Source of the DNA: Streptomyces sp. NBC_00670 | Lineage (GTDB): Bacteria; Actinomycetota; Actinomycetes; Streptomycetales; Streptomycetaceae | Direction of reading: 5' to 3' | Assembly: GCF_036226765.1 (NCBI RefSeq) | Contig: NZ_CP109017.1 | Coordinates: 3,668,501-3,732,500 of the forward strand | DNA length: 64,000 nt | Shown here: positions 43,980 through 58,262 of the stretch, one piece after another | Layout: every line of letters starts with the position of its first letter | Position numbering within the stretch: position 1 is the first letter of the stretch | Translations under genes and position numbers: made by a program | Notes under the pieces: model-generated | What the model saw: the letters and a program-made list of their open reading frames with translations, nothing else | Database searches by the model: none | What the model was told of the DNA's origin: nothing

Positions 43980-44560
43980 CGGCCTTCCTCCACAGATTCG
44001 GCGGGTTTTTCGCGTCCACACCCTGGGGACCGCGAAGTTGTCCCTACTGTGTCCACAGGCACCCCCGCCCGCAGTGGATCACCGCAGGTCAGTACCTTGT
44101 GGATTCGTGGACGAACGATCTCCACAGGCTGTGGACAGAGCGGGGATCCACAGGCTGGGGACACGGTTGTCCACGGGCAACCCACAGGCGCGGGCACGTT
44201 GTCCCCAGCGAACGGCGGTTTCTCCACATCCCTGTCCACTGTTCGGCAAGCCGACGGCGCCTCTCACCGTGTCGAGTGAAACAGGTCACAGGAAGCTGCC
44301 GGGTTGGGCTGTGGGTAACCCGGGTAAAACTGGGGACGCGTCTGGGGAGAAGTCGGCCCTCCCTGTGCACGGTGTGTGCAGAACTTTCTGTTCTCCACAG
44401 GGACCCCCGGTTTTCCACGGGTGCCACCCACAGGGGCAGTGGACAAAATTCCCGCTCTGAGCTGGGAAAACGAGGTTATCCACGGTATCCACAGGCCCTA
44501 CTACTACTCCCAACCAGTTAGAGCGGGGAATCCGTTTCGAAGCGGGTCCTGTGCACAACT
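43980..44560. other. oriC: Replication origin oriC
   Basis: The 921-bp non-coding dnaA-dnaN interval holds about 19 DnaA-box-like nonamers. Forward-type starts are 43986, 44012, 44049, 44118, 44144, 44167 (TTGTCCACG), 44199 (TTGTCCCCA), 44220 (TTCTCCACA), 44232, 44391 (TTCTCCACA), 44411, 44476 (TTATCCACG) and 44485 (GTATCCACA). Reverse-type starts are 44098, 44106, 44130 (TGTGGACAG), 44310, 44438 and 44550. No clear AT-rich 13-mers are seen, as usual in Streptomyces. Number and arrangement match the known Streptomyces origin. Exact boundaries are approximate. Confidence 0.93.
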
Positions 44561-44735
44561 GCCCCTCGGCTGCCCGACCGCCCCTCGTCACGACTTGACC
44601 CCGAGGGGCACCTACTGTCAGTGCCGTGCGTCAGACTGTTCCCCGGTGCTCTTCCCCCGGCAGGGGCCGACGACACCGCGACCAGACGAAGGCCAGCAGG
44701 GCGACAGACGCCGGCAACAGCAGGAGGCGGCAACG

Positions 44736-45866
44736 GTGAAGATCCGGGTGGAACGCGACGTACTCGCGGAGGCAGTGGCCTGGGCGGCGCGCAGCCTCCC
44801 GGCCCGTCCGCCGGCGCCGGTCCTCGCGGGCCTGCTGCTGAAGGCGGAGGACGGGGCGCTGAGCCTGTCCAGCTTCGACTACGAGGTCTCCGCACGGGTG
44901 TCGGTGGAGGCGGAGGTCGAGGAGGAGGGCACGGTCCTCGTCTCGGGCCGGCTGCTCGCCGACATCTCGCGCGCCCTCCCCAACCGGCCGGTGGAGATTT
45001 CCACAGACGGTGTACGGGCGACGGTGGTGTGCGGCTCCTCGCGCTTCACCCTCCACACCCTGCCCGTGGAGGAGTACCCCTCGCTGCCCCAGATGCCCAA
45101 CGCCACGGGCACGGTCCCGGGCGAGGTCTTCGCCTCCGCCGTGCAGCAGGTGGCCACCGCGGCCGGCCGCGACGACACGCTGCCGGTGCTCACCGGTGTG
45201 CGCATCGAGATCGAGGGCGACTCGGTGACGCTGGCCTCCACCGACCGCTACCGCTTCGCGGTCCGCGAGTTCCTGTGGAAGCCGGAGAACCCCGACATCT
45301 CCGCGGTCGCCCTGGTGCCCGCCAAGACGCTCCAGGACACCGCCAAGGCGCTCACCAGCGGCGACCAGGTCATCCTGGCGCTGTCCGGCTCGGGTGCGGG
45401 CGAGGGCCTGATCGGCTTCGAGGGCGCGGGCCGCCGTACGACCACGCGGCTGCTCGAGGGCGACCTCCCGAAGTACAAGACGCTGTTCCCGACGGAGTTC
45501 AACAGCGTCGCCGTGATCGAGACCGCCCCCTTCGTGGAGGCCGTCAAGCGCGTGGCCCTGGTCGCCGAGCGCAACACCCCGGTGCGGCTGAGCTTCGAGC
45601 AGGGCGTGCTGATCCTGGAGGCCGGCTCCAGCGACGACGCACAGGCTGTGGAAAGGGTCGACGCCCAGTTGGAGGGCGACGACATCTCGATCGCCTTCAA
45701 CCCGACGTTCCTGCTGGACGGCCTGAGCGCGATCGACTCCCCGGTCGCCCAGCTCTCCTTCACGACGTCCACGAAGCCGGCGCTGCTCAGCGGCAAGCCG
45801 GCGCTGGACGCGGAGGCGGACGAGGCCTACAAGTACCTGATCATGCCGGTGCGGCTGAGCGGCTGA
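44736..45866 (+). CDS. dnaN: DNA polymerase III beta clamp
   Basis: The 376-residue sliding clamp. Three similar domains of about 125 residues make the ring. Family segments include VKIRVERDVLAEAVAWAARSLP at the start, TDRYRFAVREF in domain 2 and the C-terminal YLIMPVRLSG that lines the partner pocket. GTG at 44736 follows CAGGAGG by 9 bases. The frame is open into oriC but that is not coding. A 25-bp copy of its 3' end occurs 88 bp further on. Confidence 0.97.
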   Translation: MKIRVERDVLAEAVAWAARSLPARPPAPVLAGLLLKAEDGALSLSSFDYEVSARVSVEAEVEEEGTVLVSGRLLADISRALPNRPVEISTDGVRATVVCGSSRFTLHTLPVEEYPSLPQMPNATGTVPGEVFASAVQQVATAAGRDDTLPVLTGVRIEIEGDSVTLASTDRYRFAVREFLWKPENPDISAVALVPAKTLQDTAKALTSGDQVILALSGSGAGEGLIGFEGAGRRTTTRLLEGDLPKYKTLFPTEFNSVAVIETAPFVEAVKRVALVAERNTPVRLSFEQGVLILEAGSSDDAQAVERVDAQLEGDDISIAFNPTFLLDGLSAIDSPVAQLSFTTSTKPALLSGKPALDAEADEAYKYLIMPVRLSG

Positions 45867-45955
45867 GTGCGGCTCAGTCACGCGGCCGACGGCTGGGGGT
45901 GTGGGGGTCGTCCCCCCACAAGACCGCAGTATGCCGGTGCGGCTGAGCGGCTGAG
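45843..45955 (+). repeat. Duplicated 3' end of dnaN
   Basis: Exact 25-bp copies lie at 45843-45867 and 45931-45955, both beginning ATGCCGGTGCGG and including the stop codon TGA. The hairpin between them (45900-45920) would be the dnaN terminator. The second copy is not in a gene. Confidence 0.8.
45900..45920 (+). terminator. dnaN terminator
   Basis: TGTGGGGG-TCGTC-CCCCCACA forms an 8-bp stem with a 5-base loop, 34 bases after the dnaN stop. Confidence 0.65.
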
Positions 45956-46162
45956 GCTCCCGGGCCGGGCCGCACCCGGCCCAGCGGCCCGGCCCGTCGC
46001 CCGCCGCCCCGCGCGGTCGGCTCCGGACTCCACCGGCGAAACCCCAGGTGACGGCTACGTCTGAGCGCGTATGCCCACGGATGTGCGGGCGCGTCCGGGT
46101 TTAGGCTCGGGCGCGGCACACGAGTGCCTCCCTGCCACGTCGCAACCTAAGGAAAACAACTG

Positions 46163-47038
46163 ATGGAGCTCGGTCTCGTCGGCCTCGGCAAGATGGGCGG
46201 CAACATGCGCGAGCGCATACGCCGTGCCGGTCACACCGTCATCGGGTACGACCGCAACCCGGACCTCGCCGATGTCCACAGCCTCCAGGAGCTGGTGGGC
46301 AAGCTGGAGGCCCCGCGCGTGGTCTGGGTGATGGTTCCGGCCGGAGCCCCCACCCAGTCCACGGTCGACGAGCTGGCCGAGCTGCTCGACCCCGGCGACA
46401 TCGTCGTGGACGGCGGCAACTCCCGCTGGACGGACGACGAGAAGCACGCCGAGGAGCTGGCCGCCAAGGGCATCGGCTTCGTCGACTGCGGCGTCTCCGG
46501 CGGCGTGTGGGGCCTGGAGAACGGCTACGCGCTGATGTACGGCGGCGACGCGGAGCACGTCGCCAGGGTCCAGCCGGTCTTCGACGCGCTCAAGCCGGAG
46601 GGTGACTTCGGCGCCGTGCACGCCGGCAAGGTCGGCGCAGGCCACTTCGCGAAGATGGTCCACAACGGCATCGAGTACGCGATGATGCAGGCCTACGCCG
46701 AGGGCTGGGAGCTGCTGGAGAAGGCGGACTCGGTCACGGACGTGCGCGAGGTCTTCCGCTCCTGGCAGGAGGGCACCGTCATCCGCTCCTGGCTGCTCGA
46801 CCTCGCGGTCAACGCCCTCGACGAGGACGAGCATCTGGCGGAGCTGAAGGGGTACGCGCAGGACTCCGGCGAGGGCCGGTGGACCGTGGAGGCCGCCATC
46901 GACCACGCCGTGCCGCTGCCCGCGATCACGGCCTCGCTGTTCGCGCGGTTCTCCTCCCGGCAGGAGGACTCGCCGCAGATGAAGATGATCGCCGCGCTGC
47001 GCAACCAGTTCGGCGGCCACGCGGTGGAGAAGAAGTAG
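46163..47038 (+). CDS. gnd: 6-phosphogluconate dehydrogenase, decarboxylating (short form)
   Basis: A 291-residue enzyme that converts 6-phosphogluconate to ribulose-5-phosphate and CO2. It starts [19 protein letters not shown] (dinucleotide loop, 5-14). The substrate segment [18 protein letters not shown] and the catalytic lysine in [18 protein letters not shown] are intact. It is of the shorter type (about 300 residues, often NAD-preferring). ATG at 46163 follows AAGGA. Placement between dnaN and recF is standard in Actinobacteria. Confidence 0.95.
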   Translation: MELGLVGLGKMGGNMRERIRRAGHTVIGYDRNPDLADVHSLQELVGKLEAPRVVWVMVPAGAPTQSTVDELAELLDPGDIVVDGGNSRWTDDEKHAEELAAKGIGFVDCGVSGGVWGLENGYALMYGGDAEHVARVQPVFDALKPEGDFGAVHAGKVGAGHFAKMVHNGIEYAMMQAYAEGWELLEKADSVTDVREVFRSWQEGTVIRSWLLDLAVNALDEDEHLAELKGYAQDSGEGRWTVEAAIDHAVPLPAITASLFARFSSRQEDSPQMKMIAALRNQFGGHAVEKK

Positions 47039-47117
47039 CACCGCCGGAACAGGCGCCCGGCGGACGCCGGAAGAGAAGCAAGCAGCACCCGAAGGCTGGG
47101 GAGGTCGGCGAACGACC

Positions 47118-48239
47118 ATGCACGTCACGCATCTGTCGCTGGCCGACTTCCGCTCCTACGCGCACGTGGAGGTCCCGCTCGACCCGGGCGTCACGGCGTT
47201 CGTCGGCCCCAACGGCCAGGGCAAGACCAACCTGGTCGAGGCCGTCGGCTACCTCGCCACGCTCGGCTCCCACCGCGTCTCCTCCGACGCCCCCCTGGTG
47301 CGCATGGGAGCCGAGCGGGCGATCGTGCGCGCCCAGGTCCGGCAGGGCGAGCGGCAGCAGCTGGTCGAGCTGGAGCTCAACCCCGGCCGGGCCAACCGCG
47401 CCCGCATCAACCGGTCCTCGCAGGTCAGACCCCGCGACGTGCTCGGCATCGTACGGACCGTGCTGTTCGCGCCCGAGGACCTGGCGCTGGTCAAGGGCGA
47501 CCCCGGGGAGCGCCGGCGGTTCCTGGACGAGCTGATCACCGCCCGCTCCCCGCGCATGGCCGGGGTGCGCTCCGACTACGACCGGGTGCTCAAGCAGCGC
47601 AACACCCTGCTGAAGTCGGCCGCGCTGGCCCGGCGGCACGGCGGCCGTTCCCTGGACCTGTCCACGCTCGACGTGTGGGACCAGCACCTGGCCCGCGCGG
47701 GCGCCGAACTGCTCGCCCGGCGACTGGACCTGATCGCCGCGCTGCGCCCGCTCACCGACAAGGCGTACGAACAGCTCGCGCCCGGCGGCGGCCCGGTCGG
47801 ACTGGAGTACAAGCCGTCCGCGCCCGGCGAGGCGCACACCCGTGAGGACCTGCACGAACAGCTCCTCGCGGCGCTCGCCGAGGCCCGCAAGCAGGAGATC
47901 GAGCGCGGCGTGACGCTCGTCGGCCCGCACCGCGACGACCTGCTGCTCAAGCTCGGGCAGCTGCCCGCCAAGGGGTACGCCTCGCACGGCGAGTCCTGGT
48001 CGTACGCGCTGGCGCTGCGACTGGCGTCGTACGACCTGCTGCGGGCCGAGGGCAACGAGCCGGTGCTCGTCCTCGACGACGTCTTCGCCGAGCTGGACGT
48101 CCGGCGCCGCGAGCGGCTGGCCGAACTGGTCGCGCCCGGCGAGCAGGTACTGGTGACCGCCGCGGTCGACGACGACGTACCGCATGTGCTGGCGGGGGCG
48201 CGGTACGCCGTGTCCGGGGGAACGGTGGAGCGCGCATGA
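47118..48239 (+). CDS. recF: DNA replication/repair protein RecF
   Basis: A 373-residue SMC-like ATPase that helps load RecA at gaps. Walker A is [10 protein letters not shown] (30-39), the signature area is [15 protein letters not shown] and Walker B is [13 protein letters not shown]. The ATG at 47118 follows GGGGAGG at some distance. Its stop overlaps the next gene's start (ATGA). Confidence 0.97.
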   Translation: MHVTHLSLADFRSYAHVEVPLDPGVTAFVGPNGQGKTNLVEAVGYLATLGSHRVSSDAPLVRMGAERAIVRAQVRQGERQQLVELELNPGRANRARINRSSQVRPRDVLGIVRTVLFAPEDLALVKGDPGERRRFLDELITARSPRMAGVRSDYDRVLKQRNTLLKSAALARRHGGRSLDLSTLDVWDQHLARAGAELLARRLDLIAALRPLTDKAYEQLAPGGGPVGLEYKPSAPGEAHTREDLHEQLLAALAEARKQEIERGVTLVGPHRDDLLLKLGQLPAKGYASHGESWSYALALRLASYDLLRAEGNEPVLVLDDVFAELDVRRRERLAELVAPGEQVLVTAAVDDDVPHVLAGARYAVSGGTVERA

Positions 48240-48841
48240 CGACGGACGAGCCCGCCCCCGGCACACAGCCGGGCACACCACCCGGCGCACGGCCGGGCAG
48301 CATCCCCGGCCCCCCTGGGGCCCCCGGCACCTCTCCCGAACCCTCCGGCGTCGACCTCGCCCGCGTCGCCCTGCGCGCCGCCAAGGAGCAGGCCCGCGCG
48401 CGCGGCGAGGCGGCGGCGCAGCAACGGCGGAGCGGCCGGCGCCAGGGCGGCGCGCGCTCCGGCGCGCGCAGGGACGGCCGCGACCCCCTGGCGCTCGGCG
48501 CCGCCATCAACCGGCTGATCACGGAGCGGGGCTGGGAGGCGCCCGCCGCGGTCGGCGGCGTGATGGGCCGCTGGCCGGCGATCGTCGGCGAGGAGCTGGC
48601 CAGGCACTGCGTCCCGGAGCGGTACGACGAGGACGAGCGGGTGCTGACCGTGCGCTGCGACTCCACGGCGTGGGCGACCAATCTGCGGCTGCTCGCCCCC
48701 CAGCTGCTGGCCCGCCTCAACCAGGACCTCGGCCAGGGCACCGTCCGGCTGATCAAGGTGCAGGGTCCCGGCGGTCCCGCCCGCCGTTACGGGCCGTTGC
48801 GCGCCCCCGGGAGCACCGGCCCGGGCGATACCTACGGGTGA
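48236..48841 (+). CDS. DUF721 (DciA-like) protein
   Basis: A 201-residue protein with a Pro/Gly-rich N-terminal tail (1-80) and a DUF721 domain (about 85-180, [44 protein letters not shown]). DciA proteins load the DnaB helicase in bacteria that lack DnaC/DnaI. It overlaps recF by 4 bases, so it is translationally coupled. The neighbourhood of recF and gyrB supports a replication role, but helicase loading here is inferred from the family. Confidence 0.85.
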   Translation: MTTDEPAPGTQPGTPPGARPGSIPGPPGAPGTSPEPSGVDLARVALRAAKEQARARGEAAAQQRRSGRRQGGARSGARRDGRDPLALGAAINRLITERGWEAPAAVGGVMGRWPAIVGEELARHCVPERYDEDERVLTVRCDSTAWATNLRLLAPQLLARLNQDLGQGTVRLIKVQGPGGPARRYGPLRAPGSTGPGDTYG

Positions 48842-51444
<2,603 letters not shown>

Positions 51445-51486
51445 GTCGGTCTCAGCTGACCGCACAAGGAAGGATCTTCACCAGCA

Positions 51487-54081
<2,595 letters not shown>

Positions 54082-54099
54082 CACGAGGAGTGAGTCATC

Positions 54100-54864
54100 G
54101 TGAGCGGAGCCACGGGCGCCGGATCGACCGGTACCCCCACGGGTACGGAAACGGACGGCGGCGGCCGTGGCTCCGCCGCGGATGCGGCCGACTCCCAGGA
54201 GACTCATGGACCCCAGGGGGGAACTGTGACGGAGACCCGGGGTCCGGGGACCCAGCCGTACGCGACGGGCGGCGGCCGGGCCGGACAGCCCGCCGGCGGC
54301 GCCGCGGGCAAGAAGAAGGGCAAGGGCCGGTCCGCCGGCGGTGCGGAGCAGCCCGCTCCGGCCGGCTCGCCGCTGCCGGGCGAACGGCAGCCGCAGCAGG
54401 GCGCCGGGGGCCCCTACCACCCCCCGCAGGCCTACCAGACGCCCCCCGCGGGCGCCGTGCGCCGCCCGCGCACCGGCGCGACCACGGCACCCCGCACCCG
54501 CAAGGCGCGCCTGCGCGTGTCGAAGGCCGACCCCTGGTCGGTGATGAAGGTCAGCTTCCTGCTCTCCATCGCGCTCGGCGTCTGCACGATCGTCGCCTCG
54601 GCGGTGCTGTGGATGGTCATGGACGCGATGGGCGTCTTCTCGACGGTCGGCGGCACGATCTCCGAGGCCACCGGCTCGAACGAGTCGAACGGCTTCGACC
54701 TCCAGGCCTATCTGTCGCTGCCGCACGTCCTGATGTTCGCGGCGATCATCGCGGTCATCGACGTCGTCCTCGCGACGGCGCTGGCCACGCTGGGCGCCTT
54801 CATCTACAACCTCTCGGCGGGCTTCGTCGGCGGCATCGAGCTGACGCTGGCGGAGGACGAATAG
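54100..54864 (+). CDS. DUF3566 membrane protein
   Basis: A 254-residue protein with a low-complexity Gly/Pro/Ala-rich cytoplasmic tail (1-140) and a DUF3566 domain with two helices, about 148-175 (SFLLSIALGVCTIVASAVLWMVM) and 210-235 (VLMFAAIIAVIDVVLATALATLG). It always lies downstream of gyrA in Actinobacteria and may be part of the divisome or polar growth machinery, but its role is unknown. GTG at 54100 follows GAGGAG, 18 bases after the gyrA stop. Confidence 0.88.
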   Translation: MSGATGAGSTGTPTGTETDGGGRGSAADAADSQETHGPQGGTVTETRGPGTQPYATGGGRAGQPAGGAAGKKKGKGRSAGGAEQPAPAGSPLPGERQPQQGAGGPYHPPQAYQTPPAGAVRRPRTGATTAPRTRKARLRVSKADPWSVMKVSFLLSIALGVCTIVASAVLWMVMDAMGVFSTVGGTISEATGSNESNGFDLQAYLSLPHVLMFAAIIAVIDVVLATALATLGAFIYNLSAGFVGGIELTLAEDE

Positions 54865-54983
54865 GCCGGTCGTGGCCCCACGTCCGCGGTGCGGGGCGGT
54901 CCCGGGCAATCGATTTTGGGACTGCCCACGTCGTGCGCTAATCTTCAGGAGTCAGCGCGCGGCACACCACCGCAGAGCGCGGC

Positions 54984-55057
54984 GGGGCTATAGCTCAGTT
55001 GGTTAGAGCGCATCCCTGATAAGGATGAGGCCACAGGTTCAAATCCTGTTAGCCCCA
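54984..55057 (+). tRNA. tRNA-Ile (anticodon GAT)
   Basis: A 74-nt cloverleaf. The acceptor stem is GGGGCTA/TAGCCCC with discriminator A. The anticodon stem CATCC/GGATG holds loop CTGATAA, so the anticodon is GAT at 55018-55020. The TPsiC arm is ACAGGTTCAAATCCTGT. CCA is not encoded. It sits downstream of the DUF3566 gene, a conserved actinobacterial place. Confidence 0.97.
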
Positions 55058-55156
55058 CAGAAGAATCGAGAGAGCGGGCGCTTCCCAGGCGGGAGGCGCC
55101 CGCTCTTCGTTCTGGCCGCGGTGTGGGCAGGGGCGGGCGTGGGAGAGGCGGACGGG

Positions 55157-56077
55157 ATGGGCGGGTACTTCTCCGAGGCGCTGGTGACCCTCGGGCGCCG
55201 GTACGTGCGGGACGCGCCGGGCGGCTTCGGGAAGGCGCTGCTGGCCGGGCGCGTCCTCAATCCGTATCTGCGGGAGCATCCGCGGCGCCGGCTCGTCGAG
55301 ACGCGCTCGGGGGCCCGGTTCGCCGTCGACACGCAGGACCTGATCCAGCGCTATCTGTACCTCTTCGGGGAGTGGGAGCCGCACATGGCCCACTGGCTGC
55401 GGGGGCGGCTGCGGCCGGGGGACGGCTTCGTCGACGTCGGGGCCAACATCGGCGTGTACGCGGTGCTCGCCGCCCGGCTCGTGGGTCCTGCGGGGCGGGT
55501 GGTGGCCGTCGAGGCGTCGCCGGACTTCCACCGGCGGGTCCTGCTGCACGCCGGGCTCAACGGGTGCGCCAACGTGCGCGCCGTCAACGCCGCCGTCTCC
55601 GACCGCCGGAGGACGCTGACCTTCGTGCTCGCGAGCTCCCGCAACATGGGGGCGAACAGCATCGTGCCGTACGACGGGCCGGCCGAATCCACGTTCGAGA
55701 GCGAGGCGGTGCCGCTGGCGGACCTCCTCCGGCCCGAGGAGGTCGCCACCGCCCGCGTGATCAAGGTGGACGTCGAAGGGGCCGAGGGCGGCGTCGTCCG
55801 GGGCATGGAACCGCTCCTCGACCGCCTCCGGCCGGACGCCGAGGTCGTCATGGAGGTCACGCCGGAACGCATGGCCCAGCTCGGCGACAGCGCCGACGAG
55901 CTGAGGGCGATCATGCGGAACCACGGCTTCCATGCGTACCGGCTGCCGAACGACTACGCGGCGGAGAGCTATCCGCGCGCCCTGCGCAGGCCCGAGCCCC
56001 CCGTTCGCCTGCGCGGCGCCCTCACGGGCGAGACGGAGCTCGTCTTCTCGCGGGTGGAGGCGGAGAGGCTGGTCTGA
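55157..56077 (+). CDS. FkbM family methyltransferase
   Basis: A 306-residue SAM-dependent methyltransferase of the FkbM type. The SAM loop is FVDVGANIGVYAVLAARLVGP (91-111), then VVAVEASPDFHRR and the family stretch VIKVDVEGAEGGVVRGMEPL. The open frame runs back into tRNA-Ile, so a later start is required. ATG at 55157 has GGGAGAGG 7 bases upstream. It faces a GT2 glycosyltransferase, suggesting a sugar-modifying role on a glycan or metabolite. The pair is not part of the usual gyrA neighbourhood and may be an insertion. Confidence 0.82.
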   Translation: MGGYFSEALVTLGRRYVRDAPGGFGKALLAGRVLNPYLREHPRRRLVETRSGARFAVDTQDLIQRYLYLFGEWEPHMAHWLRGRLRPGDGFVDVGANIGVYAVLAARLVGPAGRVVAVEASPDFHRRVLLHAGLNGCANVRAVNAAVSDRRRTLTFVLASSRNMGANSIVPYDGPAESTFESEAVPLADLLRPEEVATARVIKVDVEGAEGGVVRGMEPLLDRLRPDAEVVMEVTPERMAQLGDSADELRAIMRNHGFHAYRLPNDYAAESYPRALRRPEPPVRLRGALTGETELVFSRVEAERLV

Positions 56078-56082
56078 GGGGG

Positions 56083-56136
56083 AGGGGCGCAGCGCCTGTC
56101 TCAAGGGGCGCAGCGCCCGTTTCAGGGGCGCGGGGC
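56083..56136. repeat. Intergenic GGGGCGCAGCGCC repeats
   Basis: AGGGGCGCAGCGCC occurs twice, at about 56088-56101 and 56104-56120, then GGGGCGCGGGGCC. Each unit can form a small hairpin. It resembles the dispersed GGGGCGC-type intergenic repeats common in Streptomyces, here between convergent FkbM and GT2 genes, and may act as a terminator. Confidence 0.5.
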
Positions 56137-56982
56137 CGTGACGTCCGCGGCTTCGCCGCGCGGGCGCGGAAGGCCCCCGTGCCACCGCAGCCCCTCCAGC
56201 GCCCGCGCCCTCGCCGCGACGACCGCCGTCCGCGCGGCACGCTCCGCCGCGTCCGTGTGCGTGTCCTGGCCGGTCTCCTGGCCCTCCCACTTGCGGTAGA
56301 GCAGCCCGACCTCGGACGTGAACCAGCCCCGGGCGACGCAGTTGAGGGCCAGCAGGAGGCCGGTGTCCTCGGAGGCCGGCAGCGCCATCCAGCCGCCCAG
56401 CGCCAGCAGCAGGTCGCGGCGTACGCAGAGCGTCGCCGGGTGCACCTGCGCCCGGTGGTCGTGCGCCGCCCAGTGGTCGACGACGGCCCGCCGCTCGACC
56501 GGGCCGGGCGCGGGGTCGCCGGGGAAGCCGACGGTGGAGCCGTCGGGGAGGAGGTCGAGCGCCCGAGACGTGGCCCAGCCGAGCGCCGGGTCGGCCTCCA
56601 GGGCGGCCAGGTCACGGGCGAGGGCGCCCGGAGTCAACTGGTCGTCGGAGTCCAGGACCTTCACATACTCCCCGTCCGCGTGGGCCAGGGCCATCGTGCG
56701 GGTCACACCGGGGCCGCCGGTCCGGCCGCGGCGGCCCTGGCGGAACGTCACCCGCTCGTCGTCCGGGACGTGACGCCGGACCTCGTCCGTCGCGCCGTCC
56801 TCCTGGATCAGCCAGTGCCACTCCCAGCCGTCCGGGAGCCGCTGTGTGCGCAGCGAGGCGAAGGCGTCCGGCAGGAACCGGGCGGACGGGCCGTGCACGG
56901 CGGTGACGACGGTGATGCGCCGGACCCGGCGCGCGTCCGTCCGGTCCGCGCTCTCTTCGCTCGCTTCATGTGGCTGGGGCAA
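56122..56982 (-). CDS. Glycosyltransferase family 2 protein
   Basis: A 286-residue GT2 enzyme with a GT-A fold and no membrane helix. The nucleotide-sugar part begins RRITVVTAVHGPSARFLPDAFASL, and the metal-binding DxD-type motif is LDSDDQ (110-115). The acceptor region includes ALPASEDTGLLLALNCVARGW. The start is odd. The only in-frame option before the conserved part is TTG at 56982, with GGTGAG 6 bases upstream. Donor and acceptor are unknown. Confidence 0.78.
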   Translation of the reverse strand: MPQPHEASEESADRTDARRVRRITVVTAVHGPSARFLPDAFASLRTQRLPDGWEWHWLIQEDGATDEVRRHVPDDERVTFRQGRRGRTGGPGVTRTMALAHADGEYVKVLDSDDQLTPGALARDLAALEADPALGWATSRALDLLPDGSTVGFPGDPAPGPVERRAVVDHWAAHDHRAQVHPATLCVRRDLLLALGGWMALPASEDTGLLLALNCVARGWFTSEVGLLYRKWEGQETGQDTHTDAAERAARTAVVAARARALEGLRWHGGLPRPRGEAADVTAPRP

Positions 56983-57045
56983 GGGTGCTCACCGCTCCAA
57001 TACGAGCCGATCCGTCCGATCCGTCCAAGCCATCCGATCCAAACA

Positions 57046-57089
57046 CAACGCGAAGACCCCCGACCGGCCTGGTCGGGGTCTTCGCGTTG
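57046..57089 (-). terminator. Terminator downstream of the DUF6344 gene
   Basis: A 19-bp stem with one bulged base pairs 57046-57065 with 57071-57089. It follows the DUF6344 gene on the minus strand and precedes the GT2 gene. Confidence 0.7.
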
Positions 57090-57179
57090 CTGTGCGGGTA
57101 CGCAGATCGGTGCGGTCGGTGGTCGGTGGTCGGTGTGCGGTGGTGCTGTCGGGTCCTGTGCGGTGGCTGCGCGTCGGGC

Positions 57180-57590
57180 TCAGCGCTGCAGCGGGTGCCG
57201 GGGCCGGACGGGCGGGGCGGCGTCGGCCGACGGGGCCGCGTGCGCGGCCGGGGACTCGGCGGTGCGGAGGGCGGCCGGGGCGTCGGCGGCCGTGTCGTCC
57301 GTGACCGTGGTGTCGGAGGGGCTGCGGTGGCGGCAGGACGGGGAGGAACCGTGCGCCTCGGCGCGGATGCGTTGCTTCATCGTGGGGGGCAGGGAGCTGT
57401 TCCAGGGCCTGGCCAGATGTGCCGGCTGCGGCACCGTCGCGACGGTCGTCGTGGCGCCGGTGTTGCGCGCCGGCTCGCTCCGGGGTACGGCCGCGGCGGC
57501 GGTCGTCGTGATCAGTCCGAGGGTCGTGCACAGCGCCAGGAAGGCGGTGACGACGGCGGTCCACAGCTTCATGACCGTGGTGCGGGCCAT
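57180..57590 (-). CDS. Small secreted protein (DUF6344-like)
   Basis: A 136-residue protein with a signal peptide (MARTTVMKLWTAVVTAFLALCTTLGLITTTAAAA, cleavage near 34) and a mature part of Pro/Ala/Thr-rich sequence with HLARPWNSSLPPTMKQRIRAEAHG as its best-conserved segment. Two cysteines in total, one in the signal and one in the mature part. It resembles a small Streptomyces family of unknown function. GTGAGGGG lies just upstream of the ATG. A terminator follows. Confidence 0.7.
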   Translation of the reverse strand: MARTTVMKLWTAVVTAFLALCTTLGLITTTAAAAVPRSEPARNTGATTTVATVPQPAHLARPWNSSLPPTMKQRIRAEAHGSSPSCRHRSPSDTTVTDDTAADAPAALRTAESPAAHAAPSADAAPPVRPRHPLQR

Positions 57591-57800
57591 GGCCCCTCAC
57601 TTTCGGGTCGGGCGATTTGCGTACTTTGCTCATGATGTGTATGCGGATCCCGAAGTGGGGGACCGACGCCCGTGGCGCGTCGATCGTCGGATGAACACCA
57701 CCCGGTTGGCGGCAGAAGGACCGGGAACTTGCCCAAGAGGCCGAAAAACAGGCAGATGTGGGCGGCCGACGCAGGTCACCGATCGATATCGGTCGGTGTG

Positions 57801-57806
57801 TATAGT
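57801..57806 (+). promoter_or_regulatory. Candidate -10 box of the DLW-39 gene
   Basis: TATAGT, preceded by TG at the extended position region (TGTGTATAGT), lies about 46 bases upstream of the DLW-39 start. No good -35 box was found, consistent with an extended -10 promoter. Confidence 0.4.
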
Positions 57807-57851
57807 CGGGCGCCAGAGGTCCCCTACGTCAAGGAAAGACGAGGTCGCGCG

Positions 57852-57980
57852 GTGAAGAAGCTTCTCCTGGTCGCACTGGCCGCCATCGGCGGGCTCCTCG
57901 TGTACCGCCAGATCCAGGCGGATCGCGCCGAGCAGGATCTGTGGACGGAGGCGACCGACTCCGTGCCCACGGGTTCGTGA
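57852..57980 (+). CDS. DLW-39 family small protein
   Basis: A 42-residue protein, VKKLLLVALAAIGG at the start, then LLVYRQIQADRAEQDLWTEATD with the DLW motif that names the family. It is a single predicted membrane helix with a short soluble tail. The family is found across Actinobacteria near gyrA and tRNA-Ile/Ala. Function unknown. GTG at 57852 follows GAGG by 8 bases. A T-rich terminator lies 60 bases after the stop. Confidence 0.88.
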   Translation: MKKLLLVALAAIGGLLVYRQIQADRAEQDLWTEATDSVPTGS

Positions 57981-58038
57981 GGAGCAGTACCAGTACCGAC
58001 TGACAGCAGTCGTACGACGGACAGCAGTCGTGAACAGG

Positions 58039-58066
58039 CCCCGACCGCCGACGCGGTCGGGGTTTT
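58039..58066 (+). terminator. DLW-39 terminator
   Basis: CCCCGACCG/CGGTCGGGG with a 6-base loop followed by TTTT, a canonical rho-independent terminator. Confidence 0.85.
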
Positions 58067-58226
58067 GTGCTGTCCGGGGGCTGCGGCCCGGGAAACCGAC
58101 GCGGCGGCGCGGGTCCGGGGGACGGTTTCGGCCGCCTGTGCGAAATGCGGGGATGACCGGTGGCCGTGCGGGGCAGGATGGGCGGCGGTCCGGGGCCATG
58201 GTGAGGCACGCGGTGGGGCGCTCGAC

Positions 58227-58262
58227 GAGGCCCACGGTGAGGCCCACGCCGGGGCCCACGGT
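58227..58262 (+). repeat. Tandem 12-bp repeat, three units
   Basis: GAGGCCCACGGT, GAGGCCCACGCC and GGGGCCCACGGT occur head to tail just upstream of the secreted-protein gene. Function unknown. Confidence 0.65.

Noticed and set aside
44376..44735. Upstream extension of dnaN through oriC
   Set aside because: The sequence is a DnaA-box array, and known DnaN length and the ribosome binding site support the start at 44736.
54984..57100. Integrative element at tRNA-Ile
   Set aside because: No integrase, excisionase or duplicate tRNA end was seen. Only the odd gene pair remains, reported as a finding.
57591..57851. Coding extension upstream of the DLW-39 gene
   Set aside because: The frame is open, but the ribosome binding site and family length place the start at 57852, and a promoter-like TATAGT lies inside the extension.
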